Origin: Vibrio toranzoniae
GTDB taxonomy: Bacteria > Pseudomonadota > Gammaproteobacteria > Enterobacterales > Vibrionaceae
Assembly (NCBI RefSeq): GCF_024347655.1
Contig: NZ_AP025514.1
Span: forward strand, 2,480,001-2,544,000
Direction: 5' to 3'
DNA: 64,000 nt
The notes beneath the pieces were generated by a model. The model was not told the origin of the DNA. It did not search any database and saw only the letters and a program-made list of their open reading frames with translations. Each line of letters starts with the position of its first letter. Position 1 is the first letter of the stretch. This document shows, one piece after another, positions 27,596-37,997 of this stretch. A program made the position numbers and the translations under genes.

Positions 27596-28207
27596 ATGAA
27601 TGAATCATTGTTCTCAATACGTAACGCTTTACGAATGCTAGCGCTCATTTTGCTGGCTGCGATGTTCGTTGTAACGATAAAAAACACGGTCGTGATCAGT
27701 AAAGGTAATGAGAAAATCCAAGTAAAACAGCTAGAGACGTTAACTAAGCTGCTGATCTCTCAGGCATCACTTTCCGCTAGCAAGATGATCCTACAACAAG
27801 ACCAAGAACGACTGCTTGAGCTGACTAACCAGCTCTCTCAAGACCGACTGGTATTTGATACCACCATCTATGATGCAGAAGGGATCCGACTGGCTTCGAG
27901 CGAAAAAGCACTCTCTGTACGTGAGGTTCTTGGTTTAGACACGCCACTTTCAACTGCAAGTATTGGCAGACAGCAATTAGTCGAACCTATTTATTCTGCA
28001 GAACATACGATCATTGGCTTTATTCGTGTGACCTTCGAAACCGGTAAGATGACGGCGATTTCTGATCACCACTACCGAAAAAGTGATCGCTACATGATTG
28101 GTATGGTCTTAATGGGTTTTGTCAGTGGTGTGTTGTTTATCATGCTGATTCGTCGAAGACCAACCAAGTCTGGTGAGAACTTACTGCTTAGAAATGTAAG
28201 CTCATGA
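27596..28207 (+). CDS. YtjB/Smp (AhpA) family membrane protein
   Basis: A 203-residue protein with two membrane helices (about residues 12-32 and 160-180) and a periplasmic domain between them, like the sensor part of a chemoreceptor or kinase but with no signalling domain. It matches the Smp/YtjB family encoded divergently from serB in enterobacteria. The role is unknown. It ends in a terminator shared with deoD. Confidence 0.85.
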   Translation: MNESLFSIRNALRMLALILLAAMFVVTIKNTVVISKGNEKIQVKQLETLTKLLISQASLSASKMILQQDQERLLELTNQLSQDRLVFDTTIYDAEGIRLASSEKALSVREVLGLDTPLSTASIGRQQLVEPIYSAEHTIIGFIRVTFETGKMTAISDHHYRKSDRYMIGMVLMGFVSGVLFIMLIRRRPTKSGENLLLRNVSS

Positions 28208-28242
28208 ACAAACTAGGCTCAGAATAAATATAGCAATCCAAT

Positions 28243-28279
28243 AAAAAGCCCCGACGCTCAGGCAGCAACGGGGCTTTTA
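28243..28279. terminator. Bidirectional terminator between the ytjB-like gene and deoD
   Basis: AAAAGCCCCG and CGGGGCTTTT form perfect 10-bp arms around a 15-base loop. A and T runs on both sides let it serve both converging transcripts. Confidence 0.9.
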
Positions 28280-28317
28280 GTTATCTGTTGCTTTATCAAG
28301 CTTAAAGCGAAGAACGA

Positions 28318-29037
28318 TTACTCTTGGTCACCAAGAAGTACAGACTCTAGTGCGATAACCATCATGTCGTTGAAAGTTGTTTGGCGCTCATCTGATGTGG
28401 TTTGCTCACCGGTTTTGATGTGATCAGACACAGTACAAATCGTTAGAGCTTTTGCGCCGTATTCAGCACACACGCCATAGATACCTGCCGCTTCCATCTC
28501 TACGCCGACAATACCGTATTTATCCATCACTTCGAACATTTCAGGATCTGGCGTGTAGAACAGCTCAGCAGAGAATAAGTTTCCGACTTTGACATCAACA
28601 CCATGCGCTTTGGCTGCATCTTCTGCCGCACGTACCATTTTGTAGTCTGCGATAGCTGCGAAGTCGTGACCTTTAAAGCGAATACGGTTCACTTTTGAGT
28701 CAGTACATGCGCCCATGCCAATAACCACATCGCGCACTTTGATATCTTCGCTCACTGCACCACAACTCCCGACACGAATGATCTTCTTCACACCAAAGTC
28801 TTTGATCAGCTCAGTCGCGTAAATAGAACAAGATGGAATGCCCATACCATGTCCCATTACCGAAACCTTACGACCCTTGTAGGTACCGGTGTAACCAAAC
28901 ATGTTACGAACGTCGCACACTTGAACCACTTCTTCTAGGAAGGTTTCAGCGATGTATTTAGCACGTAGCGGGTCACCTGGCATGAGAACTACGTCAGCGA
29001 AATCACCCATTTCAGCATTAATATGTGGAGTAGCCAT
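28318..29037 (-). CDS. deoD: Purine-nucleoside phosphorylase DeoD
   Basis: A 239-residue enzyme of the hexameric (bacterial) PNP family, cleaving purine (deoxy)nucleosides with phosphate. Conserved parts include the start [20 protein letters not shown], the phosphate-site GSCGA, and [11 protein letters not shown] near residue 178 that contacts the ribose. The start at 29037 matches the family; an in-frame ATG seven codons upstream is less likely. Last gene of deoCABD. Confidence 0.95.
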   Translation of the reverse strand: MATPHINAEMGDFADVVLMPGDPLRAKYIAETFLEEVVQVCDVRNMFGYTGTYKGRKVSVMGHGMGIPSCSIYATELIKDFGVKKIIRVGSCGAVSEDIKVRDVVIGMGACTDSKVNRIRFKGHDFAAIADYKMVRAAEDAAKAHGVDVKVGNLFSAELFYTPDPEMFEVMDKYGIVGVEMEAAGIYGVCAEYGAKALTICTVSDHIKTGEQTTSDERQTTFNDMMVIALESVLLGDQE

Positions 29038-29102
29038 TGAAAATATCCTTAATCTCAAAACAAAAAAGAAAGAGAGAGGTTTCCCTCTCTCTTAGTTAAC
29101 TA

Positions 29103-30323
29103 TTATAGGAAGCTTGTACCGTATCCCATTGGCGATGTACCAAAGTATGACGCTAAGCTTTGACCGATATCAGCGAACGTATCACGACGGCCTAGAGAAC
29201 CGGCTGGAACCTTCTGACCGTAAACAATCACAGGGATGTGCTCACGAGTATGGTCGGTGCCTGGCCATGTTGGATCACAACCGTGGTCTGCAGTTAAGAT
29301 TAGTACATCATCTTCTTTCATCATATCGATGATTTCATTGATGCGACCATCGAAGTACTCAAGTGCCGCTGCGTAACCCGCAACATCACGGCGGTGGCCG
29401 TAAGCAGAGTCGAAGTCAACAAAGTTAGTGAACACAATCGTGTTGTCGCCCGCTTCATTGATCGCTTCTTTGGTTGCTTCAAATAGCGCAGGAATACCTG
29501 TCGCTTTGGTTTTCTGAGTGATACCACAACCTGCGTAGATATCAGAGATCTTACCGATTGAGTGAACGTTACCGCCCTTCTCATCAGCAAGTTTCTGCAG
29601 GATAGTTGCTGCAGGTGGCTCAACAGAAAGGTCACGACGGTTACCTGTACGCTCGAATTGACCTTTGCCAGGGCCAACGAATGGGCGCGCGATAACACGA
29701 CCAATGTTGTAGTCTTCTAGCTCTTCACGAGCAATCTGACAAAGGTCTAATAGGTTTTGTAGGCCGAATGTCTCTTCATGACAAGCGATCTGGAAAACAG
29801 AGTCCGCAGAAGTATAGAAGATAGGTAGGCCAGTCTTCATGTGTTCTTCACCTAGGTTATCTAGGATTTCAGTGCCTGAGGAGTGGCAGTTACCCAAGAA
29901 ACCAGACAAACCTGCACGCTCAAGGATGCGGTCAGTCAGCTCTTTTGGAAAGCTGTTCTCTTTATCGGTGAAGTAACCCCAGTCAAACAGTACCGGTACA
30001 CCAGCGATTTCCCAGTGACCTGATGGCGTATCTTTACCAGAAGACAGCTCAGCAGCGTGGCCGTAAGCGCCAATGATTTCAACGTCTGCATCCATACCTG
30101 GAGCGAAGCGACCTGTAGACTCTTTGTGAGCCATGGCTAAACCTAACTTAGACAGGTTTGGTAACGTCAGAGGACCTTGACGATCTGCAGTGTTTGCAAG
30201 ACCTTTATCACAATGATCTGCGATGTGACCCATAGTGTCAGAACCAACATCACCGAATTTGTCTGCATCCGCTGCTTCACCGATACCGAATGAATCTAAA
30301 ACTAAAATAAATGCTCTTTTCAT
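29103..30323 (-). CDS. deoB: Phosphopentomutase DeoB
   Basis: A 406-residue alkaline-phosphatase-superfamily enzyme converting (deoxy)ribose-1-phosphate to the 5-phosphate. It begins [20 protein letters not shown] with the first metal-binding Asp, and has the nucleophile region [15 protein letters not shown] and the late metal motif [19 protein letters not shown]. The start at 30323 matches the family. It lies 76 bp after deoA, and the gap contains a small hairpin (AGGTAT-GCCG-ATACCT at 30379-30394). Confidence 0.96.
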   Translation of the reverse strand: MKRAFILVLDSFGIGEAADADKFGDVGSDTMGHIADHCDKGLANTADRQGPLTLPNLSKLGLAMAHKESTGRFAPGMDADVEIIGAYGHAAELSSGKDTPSGHWEIAGVPVLFDWGYFTDKENSFPKELTDRILERAGLSGFLGNCHSSGTEILDNLGEEHMKTGLPIFYTSADSVFQIACHEETFGLQNLLDLCQIAREELEDYNIGRVIARPFVGPGKGQFERTGNRRDLSVEPPAATILQKLADEKGGNVHSIGKISDIYAGCGITQKTKATGIPALFEATKEAINEAGDNTIVFTNFVDFDSAYGHRRDVAGYAAALEYFDGRINEIIDMMKEDDVLILTADHGCDPTWPGTDHTREHIPVIVYGQKVPAGSLGRRDTFADIGQSLASYFGTSPMGYGTSFL

Positions 30324-30399
30324 TTTCTTCACCAACTTAATGCTCTTTGCACCAGAACTCTGTTTATCGACATACACTAGGTATGCCGATACCTGTTAT

Positions 30400-31728
30400 T
30401 TACACGTCTTCAGAACGAATCTGACGGTAAACGTCTGGCGTTGCTGTATATTCTCCACCCACAGTGATTGCATTTTGTAATGCCGTTGCAGCTTCTTGCC
30501 ACTGTTGTTCGTTGCGAGCATGAATCATTGCTAATGGTTTATCTTCACTTGCTACTTCACCAAGGCGAATGAAGTGATCAAAACCAACTGCGTAATCAAT
30601 ACTGTCTGTTGCTACACGGCGACCACCGTCCATACCAACGACAGCCATACCAATTGCACGAGTATCCATTGCAGATACCACACCGCTTTCTAGCGCGTAC
30701 ACTGGCTTAATAATTTCTGCTTTCTCTAGGTAGTTATCGTAGTTTTCTACGAAATCTGCTGGACCACCAAGGCCCGCTACCATTTTACCGAAGCACTCTG
30801 CTGCTTTACCGTTATCCAGTACTGCCATCAGTTTTTCGCGCGCTTCGTCTGAATCTTTTGCAAGGTTACCCAACACCAGCATTTCAGCACACGATGCCAT
30901 CGTAATTTCTAGCAAACGTGGGTTACGGTATTCACCCGTTAGGAATTGAACCGCTTCACGCACTTCTACTGCGTTACCCGCCGAAGAAGCTAGAACTTGG
31001 TTCATGTCCGTTAGGATTGCTGTTGTTTTAGTACCCGCACCGTTTGCTACTGCAACGATCGATTTCGCTAGCTCTTCAGAGGCTTCATAAGTCGGCATGA
31101 ATGCGCCTGAACCTACTTTTACATCCATCACTAAAGAATCAAGGCCAGCGGCCAGTTTCTTAGATAGGATTGAAGCCGTGATCAGCGAGATATTATCTAC
31201 GGTTGCTGTGATATCACGAGTTGCATAAACACGCTTATCAGCCGGTGCTAGATCGCCTGTTTGACCGATGATCGCTACGCCAGCATCTTTAGTGACTTCA
31301 CCGAACACATCGTTGGTTGGTGTAATGTTGTAACCAGGAATAGATTCAAGCTTGTCTAGCGTACCGCCAGTGTGGCCTAAACCACGACCAGAGATCATTG
31401 GAACGAAACCACCACATGCTGCCACCATAGGGCCAAGCATCAGAGAAGTTACGTCACCAACACCACCAGTAGAGTGTTTATCAACGATTGGGCCATCAAA
31501 GTTCATGTGGCTCCAGTCAATCACCATGCCTGAGTCACGCATTGCACACGTTAGTGCGATACGTTCTGGCATTGTCATTTCGTTAAAGAAGATAGCCATT
31601 GCGAATGCTGCAATTTGGCCTTCAGAAACCGTGTTCTTAGCGACACCTTGGATGAAAAAGTTAATTTCTTCTGTGGTCAGTACTTCGTTATCACGTTTTC
31701 TGCGAATAATTTCTTGAGGTAGATACAT
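30400..31728 (-). CDS. deoA: Thymidine phosphorylase DeoA
   Basis: A 442-residue enzyme that splits thymidine to thymine and deoxyribose-1-phosphate. The signature [20 protein letters not shown] (about 114-133) and the phosphate-binding KHSTGGVGD are present. It starts [20 protein letters not shown] as in other DeoA proteins. It follows deoC after a 240-bp gap that holds two inverted repeats. Confidence 0.97.
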   Translation of the reverse strand: MYLPQEIIRRKRDNEVLTTEEINFFIQGVAKNTVSEGQIAAFAMAIFFNEMTMPERIALTCAMRDSGMVIDWSHMNFDGPIVDKHSTGGVGDVTSLMLGPMVAACGGFVPMISGRGLGHTGGTLDKLESIPGYNITPTNDVFGEVTKDAGVAIIGQTGDLAPADKRVYATRDITATVDNISLITASILSKKLAAGLDSLVMDVKVGSGAFMPTYEASEELAKSIVAVANGAGTKTTAILTDMNQVLASSAGNAVEVREAVQFLTGEYRNPRLLEITMASCAEMLVLGNLAKDSDEAREKLMAVLDNGKAAECFGKMVAGLGGPADFVENYDNYLEKAEIIKPVYALESGVVSAMDTRAIGMAVVGMDGGRRVATDSIDYAVGFDHFIRLGEVASEDKPLAMIHARNEQQWQEAATALQNAITVGGEYTATPDVYRQIRSEDV

Positions 31729-31778
31729 TAGTGCCTCCCAAACTCTAGTGAGTATGGTTTGTAGGGGAAAGAGGTAAT

Positions 31779-31803
31779 ATGGAGTGACTTAACGCCACTC
31801 CAT
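31779..31803 (-). other. Hairpin in the deoC-deoA gap, proximal to deoA
   Basis: ATGGAGTG (31779-31786) and CACTCCAT (31796-31803) are perfect arms around a 9-base loop, 51 bp before the deoA start. No T tract follows. Confidence 0.5.
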
Positions 31804-31879
31804 CAAACAGACTTGTTATTTTCAATACTCTAAATATTTCGCGTTGCAGCTAGGCGACTATTCTCTTGAAAGAAAATCG

Positions 31880-31927
31880 AAGTTCATTCCTATGAGCATA
31901 GAGGCTCTATGTGATTAGGATGAACTT
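31880..31927. repeat. Long imperfect palindrome in the deoC-deoA gap, candidate REP-like element
   Basis: A 48-bp palindrome: AAGTTCAT, a bulged T, CCTA, four unpaired bases, CATAGAG, a one-base centre, then CTCTATG, four unpaired bases, TAGG and ATGAACTT. Its compact shape and intercistronic place are like dispersed palindromic repeats. No second copy was seen in this window, so the repeat status is unproven. Confidence 0.45.
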
Positions 31928-31968
31928 ACGCAGTCAACAACGCTGCTACGTCAAATATGACGGGTAAA

Positions 31969-32745
31969 TTAGTATGCTGCTGGATCAGCAGTTTGGTCTG
32001 TCACTTCTAATGTATTGAGAAGGTTAGTTAGTAGGCTTGACGCACCAAAACGGTAGTGCATGTTGTCTGCCCACTCAGCGCCTAGTAGCTCATCAGCCAT
32101 TGCTAGGTATAGTGCTGCATCTTCAGCTGTACGAACGCCACCAGCTGGCTTAAAACCCACTGTTTTAGCAACGCCCATATCACGAATAACTTCAAGCATC
32201 ATGCGCGCGAACTCTGGAGTCGCGTTTACTGGCACTTTACCTGTTGAAGTTTTGATGAAGTCTGCACCCGCTTCGATACAGATTTGAGAAGCTTTCTTGA
32301 TCAGAGCTTCTTCTTTCAGCTCACCAGTTTCGATGATCACTTTAAGCGTGATGTCACCACAAGCGGCTTTACATTGCTTAACTAGCTCAAAGCCAACTTC
32401 TTCGTTGCCAGCAATAAGAGCACGGTATGGGAATACTACGTCAACTTCGTCTGCGCCGTACGCTACCGCTGCTTTTGTTTCTGCAACAGCAATTTCGATG
32501 TCGTCATTACCATGAGGGAAGTTAGTTACAGTCGCAATGCGTACTTCTGGAGTACCTTGCTCACGCAACGCTTTCTTAGCGGCTGGGATAAAGCGAGGGT
32601 AAATACAGATTGCAGCTGTGTTGCCTACCGCAGTCTTCGCATCATGACAAAGCGCCACTACTTTCTCAGTAGTATCGTCATCATTCAACGTTGTTAGGTC
32701 CATAAGTTTAAGTGCACGTAGAGCTGCTGCTTTTAAATCGCTCAT
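31969..32745 (-). CDS. deoC: Deoxyribose-phosphate aldolase DeoC
   Basis: A 258-residue class I aldolase splitting deoxyribose-5-phosphate to acetaldehyde and glyceraldehyde-3-phosphate. The Schiff-base lysine lies in [16 protein letters not shown] and a second key lysine in [13 protein letters not shown]. It is first in the deoCABD operon, as in E. coli. Its promoter must lie in the 520-bp gap to nupC, where a perfect 8-bp dyad is found. Confidence 0.97.
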   Translation of the reverse strand: MSDLKAAALRALKLMDLTTLNDDDTTEKVVALCHDAKTAVGNTAAICIYPRFIPAAKKALREQGTPEVRIATVTNFPHGNDDIEIAVAETKAAVAYGADEVDVVFPYRALIAGNEEVGFELVKQCKAACGDITLKVIIETGELKEEALIKKASQICIEAGADFIKTSTGKVPVNATPEFARMMLEVIRDMGVAKTVGFKPAGGVRTAEDAALYLAMADELLGAEWADNMHYRFGASSLLTNLLNTLEVTDQTADPAAY

Positions 32746-33194
32746 TTCTATCTCCGATCAATATATTCAAATAGTTAACTACTTTGCCATCCACCCAGTA
32801 TAGATGGATATTTTAGTCATGCTCAGTAGCCAAAAATGAACGGACTTGGTTCCCTGAAGACTTGATAACTTTCGTTATCAATTGCAATCCTTGTCACCGC
32901 ACAGTACCAGTTTGGTCTATGGCACAACAAATCAGTCATGTTGTGTCTAACATCTATAGCGTATCGCTAAGTTTGGCTAAATCCCAAAAGAATAACGCTA
33001 GAATCGATCCCGCGGTTACTTTCTTGCCAACAAGAGACATCCTATCCCTTAAGCTTATACACTATAGGTATCCATCAATAAATTGTAGTGCTCCTTAGAA
33101 CGCAAACGGTTTGTATCTCAAAAAAACATTCTAGACCCATTTTCGACACCAAGCATTCACTCATGCTAGTACTCAAAATTACTAGGCCTAAAAA
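32746..33194. other. Non-coding interval upstream of deoC
   Basis: About 450 bp between the nupC terminator and deoC with no supported gene. It should hold the deoC promoter on the minus strand and contains the dyad at 32862-32881. No convincing CRP box was found here. Confidence 0.6.
32862..32881. promoter_or_regulatory. Perfect dyad upstream of deoC, candidate operator
   Basis: TTGATAAC-TTTC-GTTATCAA is a perfect inverted repeat with 8-bp arms, 117 bp upstream of the deoC start. It is a likely binding site for a dimeric repressor of the deo operon. The sequence does not match the E. coli DeoR palindrome, so the regulator cannot be named. Confidence 0.45.
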
Positions 33195-33230
33195 CAAAAA
33201 AGCCCCGCAGCAATTTCTTGCTACGGGGCG
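33195..33230 (-). terminator. Terminator of nupC
   Basis: On the minus strand GCCCCG with inner AGCAA pairs forms a long stem, followed by TTTTTTGTTTTT. It lies about 40 bp after the nupC stop. Confidence 0.9.
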
Positions 33231-33267
33231 ATATTATGATGGCGTCTATATATCGATTTCTAACTAA

Positions 33268-34530
33268 TTAGAAAGACAGGAAGAAGCCAGCAATTGTTGC
33301 TGCCATCAGGTTAGATAGAGTACCAGCAATTACCGCTTTAACACCCATACGTGCGATGTCGTGGCGACGGCTTGGTGCAATACCACCTAGACCACCTAGA
33401 AGAATCGCAATTGAAGAAAGGTTTGCGAAACCACATAGTGCGAATGCGATGATAGCTTGAGTCTTCTCAGACATCACTTGACCAGTTGCTGCAACAACTT
33501 GCGCGTTCTCACCAACGTATGGTACGAAGTTTAGGTATGCAACGAATTCGTTAACAACCGTTTTCTGACCAATGAAAGAACCAGCGATGGTTGCTTCTTC
33601 CCATGGAACACCGATGATGAATGCTAGCGGTGCAAAGATCCAACCTAGAAGAAGTTCTAGGGTTAGATTTTCCATACCGAACCAACCACCGATGCCACCT
33701 AGCATACCGTTGATTAGAGCAATCAGACCGATGAATGCTAGTAGCATAGCACCAACGTTAAGTGCTAGTTGTAGGCCAACTGATGCACCACCTGCTGCTG
33801 CGTCGATAACATTCGCAGGTTTGTCATCACCACCGTCAATATCATCAGCGATGGTATCGTCTGGTGTGTCTGTTTCTGGCTTGATGATTTTAGCGAATAG
33901 TAGACCACCAGGTGCTGCCATAAATGACGCTGCAACAAGGTACTCTAGAGGTACACCCATAGATGCGTAACCTGCTAGTACACCACCAGCTACAGAAGCC
34001 AAACCACCACACATTACTGCGAATAGTTCAGAGTTAGTCATTTTAGGAACAAATGGACGAACAACTAAAGGTGCTTCAGTTTGACCAACGAAGATGTTTG
34101 CTGCTGCAGACATAGACTCGGCGCGAGAAGTACCTAGAGCTTTCTGAAGACCACCACCAAGCACTTTGATTACAACTTGCATTATACCAATGTAGTAAAG
34201 TACAGAGATAAGTGCAGAGAAGAAAATCAGAGTCGGTAGAACTTGGAAAGCAAAGATGAAACCGATACCGTCAACTGAGAAGTTAACTAGGCTGCCGAAT
34301 AGGAAACCAGTACCGTCTTTACCATAGTCGATCACGTTTGCTACACCAGCAGAGAAACCTGCAAGTAGATCACGACCCCAAGGGATGTAAAGTACGAATG
34401 CACCAAGTGCGAATTGGATAGCGAAAGCGCCACCCACGGTTCTTAGATTAATAGCTTTGCGGTTGTCAGATAGTAGTACTGCGATTGCAATCAGTGCAAC
34501 CATTCCGACGAGGCTCATAAACAGGCTCAT
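33268..34530 (-). CDS. nupC: Concentrative nucleoside transporter NupC/CNT
   Basis: A 420-residue inner-membrane symporter that imports nucleosides with sodium or protons. It is very close to the crystallised V. cholerae vcCNT: the start MSLFMSLVGMVALIAIAVLL, the ligand motif VGQTEAPLVVRPFVPKM, the NEFVAY motif and FALCGFANLSSIAILLGGLG all match the remembered sequence. Sodium coupling is known for vcCNT and likely here. It is upstream of the deo operon in the same orientation but has its own terminator, and a CRP box lies upstream. Confidence 0.96.
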   Translation of the reverse strand: MSLFMSLVGMVALIAIAVLLSDNRKAINLRTVGGAFAIQFALGAFVLYIPWGRDLLAGFSAGVANVIDYGKDGTGFLFGSLVNFSVDGIGFIFAFQVLPTLIFFSALISVLYYIGIMQVVIKVLGGGLQKALGTSRAESMSAAANIFVGQTEAPLVVRPFVPKMTNSELFAVMCGGLASVAGGVLAGYASMGVPLEYLVAASFMAAPGGLLFAKIIKPETDTPDDTIADDIDGGDDKPANVIDAAAGGASVGLQLALNVGAMLLAFIGLIALINGMLGGIGGWFGMENLTLELLLGWIFAPLAFIIGVPWEEATIAGSFIGQKTVVNEFVAYLNFVPYVGENAQVVAATGQVMSEKTQAIIAFALCGFANLSSIAILLGGLGGIAPSRRHDIARMGVKAVIAGTLSNLMAATIAGFFLSF

Positions 34531-34671
34531 AGTTTATGACTTCCTTATTAGTTATTTATTGGCGTGTTACAAAATGGGGCTATAAAGCGGAGGCAATTAT
34601 ACTCATGCGACCACTAATAAAGTAATGCCGCCCTCACACTTTCGTATAAGATTTATGTACCATTCACACAC

Positions 34672-34693
34672 AAATGTGAGACCAATCACGATA
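34672..34693 (-). promoter_or_regulatory. CRP-cAMP binding site upstream of nupC
   Basis: The core TGTGA-GACCAA-TCACG matches 9 of 10 positions of the CRP consensus with the right 6-bp spacing and an A-rich left flank. A second half-site (CTCACAC, 34632-34638) lies about 45 bp nearer the gene. CRP, with CytR, controls nupC in E. coli and Vibrio nucleoside genes, so the role is plausible. The site is about 145 bp from the nupC start codon. Confidence 0.6.
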
Positions 34694-34734
34694 TAAGTGT
34701 AATTCGCGCAAACGATAAACAAAAACCTTCGATT

Positions 34735-35547
34735 TTATTCACGTATACCGAATGCAAGATGGCTATTTTTCCAAACTTGCACTGCAATCGATTGCTTTGA
34801 TTCTTTTCTGATCAAAAAAAGCGCATTTGATATCGTAACTAACTGTTTGGAATGATTAACACCTCCTTGATTACCATACGTTGGCATGTCCGGAGCATCG
34901 GTTTCCAACACCAAATATTCTAGAGGCAGTTTTGCGATGGTTGTGCGCGTTTTTTGTGCTCTTGGGTAAGTAATCGTTCCACCAACACCAATATAGAAAC
35001 CGAGCTTAATCCACGCCAAAGCTTGCTGCTCACTCCCAGAAAAACCATGAATTACCCCACCTAAAGTGAACCTTTGTTGCTTCAATAGTTCAATTAATCG
35101 GTTGTAAGACTTTCTCTCGTGGATAATTAAAGGCAACTCGAACTCCTTAGCAAGCTCAATTTGCTGAATGAAAAAGCGCTCTTGTTTCTCTCGATCAACA
35201 TCCACAAAAAAGTCGAGTCCGCACTCTCCTATCGCAACACATTGATTTGACCTTAAAGAAAGCAACTGGCGAAGCTCTGAAAACTGATTGTCATCAGCTT
35301 GGTCCAAGAAGTAAGGATGGAAACCTAAAGCGTAATAAACATTAGGATGAGCTTGAGCAATTTTATCAAGCTCCCTCCAGTTACTCTGGCCAATAGAAGG
35401 AATGAGTAGCTTCTCGACATGTGCTTGTTTCGCTTCTTTGACGTAACCGTCAATACCTTTATCAAGTGCAATACCTTGCTTAAAGGTATCAAAGTCCGCA
35501 TGGCAATGAGTGTCAAACAACGGAAAACTACTTAATTCCTTTGTCAT
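34735..35547 (-). CDS. TatD-family metal-dependent hydrolase (YjjV-like)
   Basis: A 270-residue TIM-barrel hydrolase. The metal motif FDTHCHADFD is at the N-terminus, followed by AIGECGLDFF, PLIIHERKS, GVIHGFSGS and VLETDAPDMP, all typical of TatD DNases. The reaction is probably 3'-5' exonuclease or phosphodiesterase activity; the exact substrate is not known. The start at 35547 has AGGAAAG just upstream; ATG at 35565 is also possible. It overlaps the end of the DUF5363 gene, so the two are translationally coupled. Confidence 0.88.
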   Translation of the reverse strand: MTKELSSFPLFDTHCHADFDTFKQGIALDKGIDGYVKEAKQAHVEKLLIPSIGQSNWRELDKIAQAHPNVYYALGFHPYFLDQADDNQFSELRQLLSLRSNQCVAIGECGLDFFVDVDREKQERFFIQQIELAKEFELPLIIHERKSYNRLIELLKQQRFTLGGVIHGFSGSEQQALAWIKLGFYIGVGGTITYPRAQKTRTTIAKLPLEYLVLETDAPDMPTYGNQGGVNHSKQLVTISNALFLIRKESKQSIAVQVWKNSHLAFGIRE

Positions 35548-35683
35548 CTTTCCTACTCTCTGCATGTTGTCCTTGAGGGTCACGGCGATAGGCCACACAG
35601 CTGCGCTTATTCTCTGACGTTAAGCCAAGCTCCTCGCACCACTTATCGTATTTCTTAATCCAAACTTTTATCCAACCCAACAT
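35528..35683 (-). CDS. DUF5363 family small protein
   Basis: A 51-residue basic protein, starting MLGWIKVWIKKYDKWCEELG and containing the recurring ENKRSCVAYRRDP motif. It resembles the DUF5363 family that is found next to TatD genes in Vibrio. GAGGC lies 5 bp upstream of the ATG. The reading frame overlaps the first 20 bases of the tatD-like gene. Function is unknown; the W-rich N-terminus could be amphipathic. Confidence 0.78.
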   Translation of the reverse strand: MLGWIKVWIKKYDKWCEELGLTSENKRSCVAYRRDPQGQHAESRKDDKGIK

Positions 35684-35727
35684 AACTGCCTCTAACCTCA
35701 GCCTTTAAACCTTAAATAAAACGCATT

Positions 35728-35761
35728 AAAAAACGCCTACTGCAGAACAATAGACGTTTTT
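35728..35761 (-). terminator. Terminator of prfC
   Basis: ACGCCTA and TAGACGT-type arms around an 11-base loop, one mismatch, followed on the minus strand by TTTTTT. It lies 28 bp after the prfC stop. Confidence 0.75.
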
Positions 35762-35788
35762 GTTTAACTCGAATAGATCGCGGAGAAA

Positions 35789-37369
35789 TTAGTGTTCGCG
35801 CGTCGCTCGGAATTGAACGTCAGGGAAACGTTCAGAAGCTAGGTTCAAGTTCACCATCGTTGGTGCAATGTAAGATAGGTTATCACCACCATCTAACGCT
35901 AGGTTAGATTGGTTCTTACGCTTGAATTCTTCCAGTTTCTTATCGTCGTCACACTCAACCCAACGAGCGGTTGCAACGTTAATGCCCTCATAGATAGCTT
36001 CTACGTTGTATTCCGCTTTCAAGCGCGCTACAACTACGTCAAACTGAAGGACACCAACCGCACCAACGATCAGGTCGTTGTTCTGCATAGGACGGAATAC
36101 TTGTACTGCGCCCTCTTCTGAAAGCTGAACTAGGCCTTTTAGAAGCTGCTTCTGCTTCAGTGGGTCACGTAGACGAATACGACGAAATAGTTCTGGCGCA
36201 AAGTTTGGAATACCAGCGAACTTTAGGCTTTCACCTTGCGTAAAGGTGTCACCAATCTGGATTGTGCCGTGGTTATGTAGGCCGATAATGTCTCCAGCAT
36301 ACGCTTTCTCAGCTCGCGCACGGTCTCCCGCCATGAAGGTTACCGCATCAGAGATACTTACATTCTTGCCAGTACGAACATGGTTCATCTTCATACCTTG
36401 GTTGTAAGTACCCGATACGATACGCATAAATGCGATACGGTCACGGTGTTTAGGATCCATGTTTGCTTGGATCTTAAATACGAAACCAGAAAACTTCTCT
36501 TCTGTCGCAACAACATCACGCTCGTTCGCTTTACGAGTTTGAGGGCCTGGAGCCCACTCAGTTAAGCCATCTAGCATGTGGTCAACACCAAAGTTACCCA
36601 GAGCAGTACCGAAGTAAACAGGCGTCAGTTCACCAGCAAGGAACAACTCATGATCAAACTCAGGGCACGCACCGATAACAAGCTCTAGCTCTTCGCGTAC
36701 GCTTTCCGCCAGATCATCACCTACCGCTTCATTGAGCTCGGGGTTATCTAGACCTTTAATGATACGTACTTCTTGGATCTCATGACCGTGGCCAGATTCG
36801 TACAAGATCGTTTCATCACGGTGAATGTGGTAAACACCTTTGAACTCTTTACCACAACCAATTGGCCAAGAGATTGGAGAACAAGCCATACCTAGCTCGC
36901 TTTCCACTTCATCAAGCACTTCCATTGGGTCACGAACGTCACGGTCAAGTTTGTTCATAAAGGTAACGATTGGCGTATCACGCAGACGAGTGACTTCCAT
37001 GAGTTTACGAGTACGATCTTCGACACCTTTCGCAGCATCGATAACCATCAAACAAGAGTCAACCGCAGTTAGTGTACGGTACGTATCTTCCGAGAAATCT
37101 TCGTGCCCTGGAGTATCAAGTAGGTTTACTAGGCAATCATTGTATGGGAATTGCATTACCGACGTAGTTACCGAGATACCACGTTCTTTTTCCATCTCCA
37201 TCCAGTCAGATTTAGCGTGCTGGTTAGAGCCACGGCCTTTTACGGTACCCGCTTTCTGAATCGCGTTTCCGAATAAAAGAACTTTTTCAGTAATCGTGGT
37301 TTTACCCGCATCCGGGTGAGAGATAATCGCAAACGTTCTACGTTTGCTCACTTCTTGTTGGAAAGACAT
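35789..37369 (-). CDS. prfC: Peptide chain release factor 3
   Basis: A 526-residue translational GTPase that recycles RF1 and RF2. The G1 motif SHPDAGKTT (about 17-25), switch [10 protein letters not shown] and NKLDR are intact, and the C-terminal domain is complete. It stands alone between rimI and the DUF5363-tatD pair with its own terminator. Confidence 0.97.
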   Translation of the reverse strand: MSFQQEVSKRRTFAIISHPDAGKTTITEKVLLFGNAIQKAGTVKGRGSNQHAKSDWMEMEKERGISVTTSVMQFPYNDCLVNLLDTPGHEDFSEDTYRTLTAVDSCLMVIDAAKGVEDRTRKLMEVTRLRDTPIVTFMNKLDRDVRDPMEVLDEVESELGMACSPISWPIGCGKEFKGVYHIHRDETILYESGHGHEIQEVRIIKGLDNPELNEAVGDDLAESVREELELVIGACPEFDHELFLAGELTPVYFGTALGNFGVDHMLDGLTEWAPGPQTRKANERDVVATEEKFSGFVFKIQANMDPKHRDRIAFMRIVSGTYNQGMKMNHVRTGKNVSISDAVTFMAGDRARAEKAYAGDIIGLHNHGTIQIGDTFTQGESLKFAGIPNFAPELFRRIRLRDPLKQKQLLKGLVQLSEEGAVQVFRPMQNNDLIVGAVGVLQFDVVVARLKAEYNVEAIYEGINVATARWVECDDDKKLEEFKRKNQSNLALDGGDNLSYIAPTMVNLNLASERFPDVQFRATREH

Positions 37370-37541
37370 AGTCGCCCTTTGCTGATCTAAAGCGTAAAAA
37401 GGGCAAGTAGATAATACTTGCCCTTGAATTCTGTGTGCGGATTATACAGAAAGCGTGTCACTTTCTAAAGGGTCAGTTTACACGCTATTTTGTGGCTAAT
37501 TCGAGGTTAGTTATCGGGGTTATCTAAAAGACATAACATGA

Positions 37542-37997
37542 CTAGCTAAAAGACATAAAAAGATAGCTCATAATGATCGCATCTTCGTTGCCTTGCTTAG
37601 TCGGATAGTAGTTACGACGGCGGTCGACTTCATTAAAACCAGCTTTCTCATACAAGTTAAACGCGTTCACGTTACTTTCGCGCACTTCCAGCCAAGCACT
37701 TTCCGCGTCAGCTTGCTCACACATATCAAGGAAGTGTTCCGTTAACGCCTTACCATAACCTTTGCCTTGTTGGCTTGGGTCGACAGCAATATTAAGTAAC
37801 GTGACTTCACCAACGATATTCTGCGCGAAGAAATACCCAACCACTTTCCCATCGACTTCAAGTACATGGTGACAAGCGCCTCGGCTATCGAGATCGCGAA
37901 TCATCGTTTCAGACCAAGGATGAGAGTGCGCGGCCTGCTCTATCTGCCAAATGGCGTCTAGGTGTTGTTGTGAAGTCAGTAAAAATTGATTAGTCAT
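37542..37997 (-). CDS. rimI: Ribosomal protein S18 alanine N-acetyltransferase RimI
   Basis: A 151-residue GNAT acetyltransferase. The acetyl-CoA site is in VDPSQQGKGYGKALTEHFLD and the typical ending EKAGFNEVDRRRNYYP is present, with the conserved YY motif of RimI. It acetylates the N-terminus of S18. The start at 37997 overlaps the end of holD by 8 bp, as in E. coli where holD and rimI are also paired. Confidence 0.93.
   Translation of the reverse strand: MTNQFLLTSQQHLDAIWQIEQAAHSHPWSETMIRDLDSRGACHHVLEVDGKVVGYFFAQNIVGEVTLLNIAVDPSQQGKGYGKALTEHFLDMCEQADAESAWLEVRESNVNAFNLYEKAGFNEVDRRRNYYPTKQGNEDAIIMSYLFMSFS

Noticed and set aside
32862..33098. 78-codon plus-strand frame in the deoC-nupC gap
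   Set aside because: No ribosome binding site, no similarity and codon use unlike nearby genes; it covers the likely deoC promoter.
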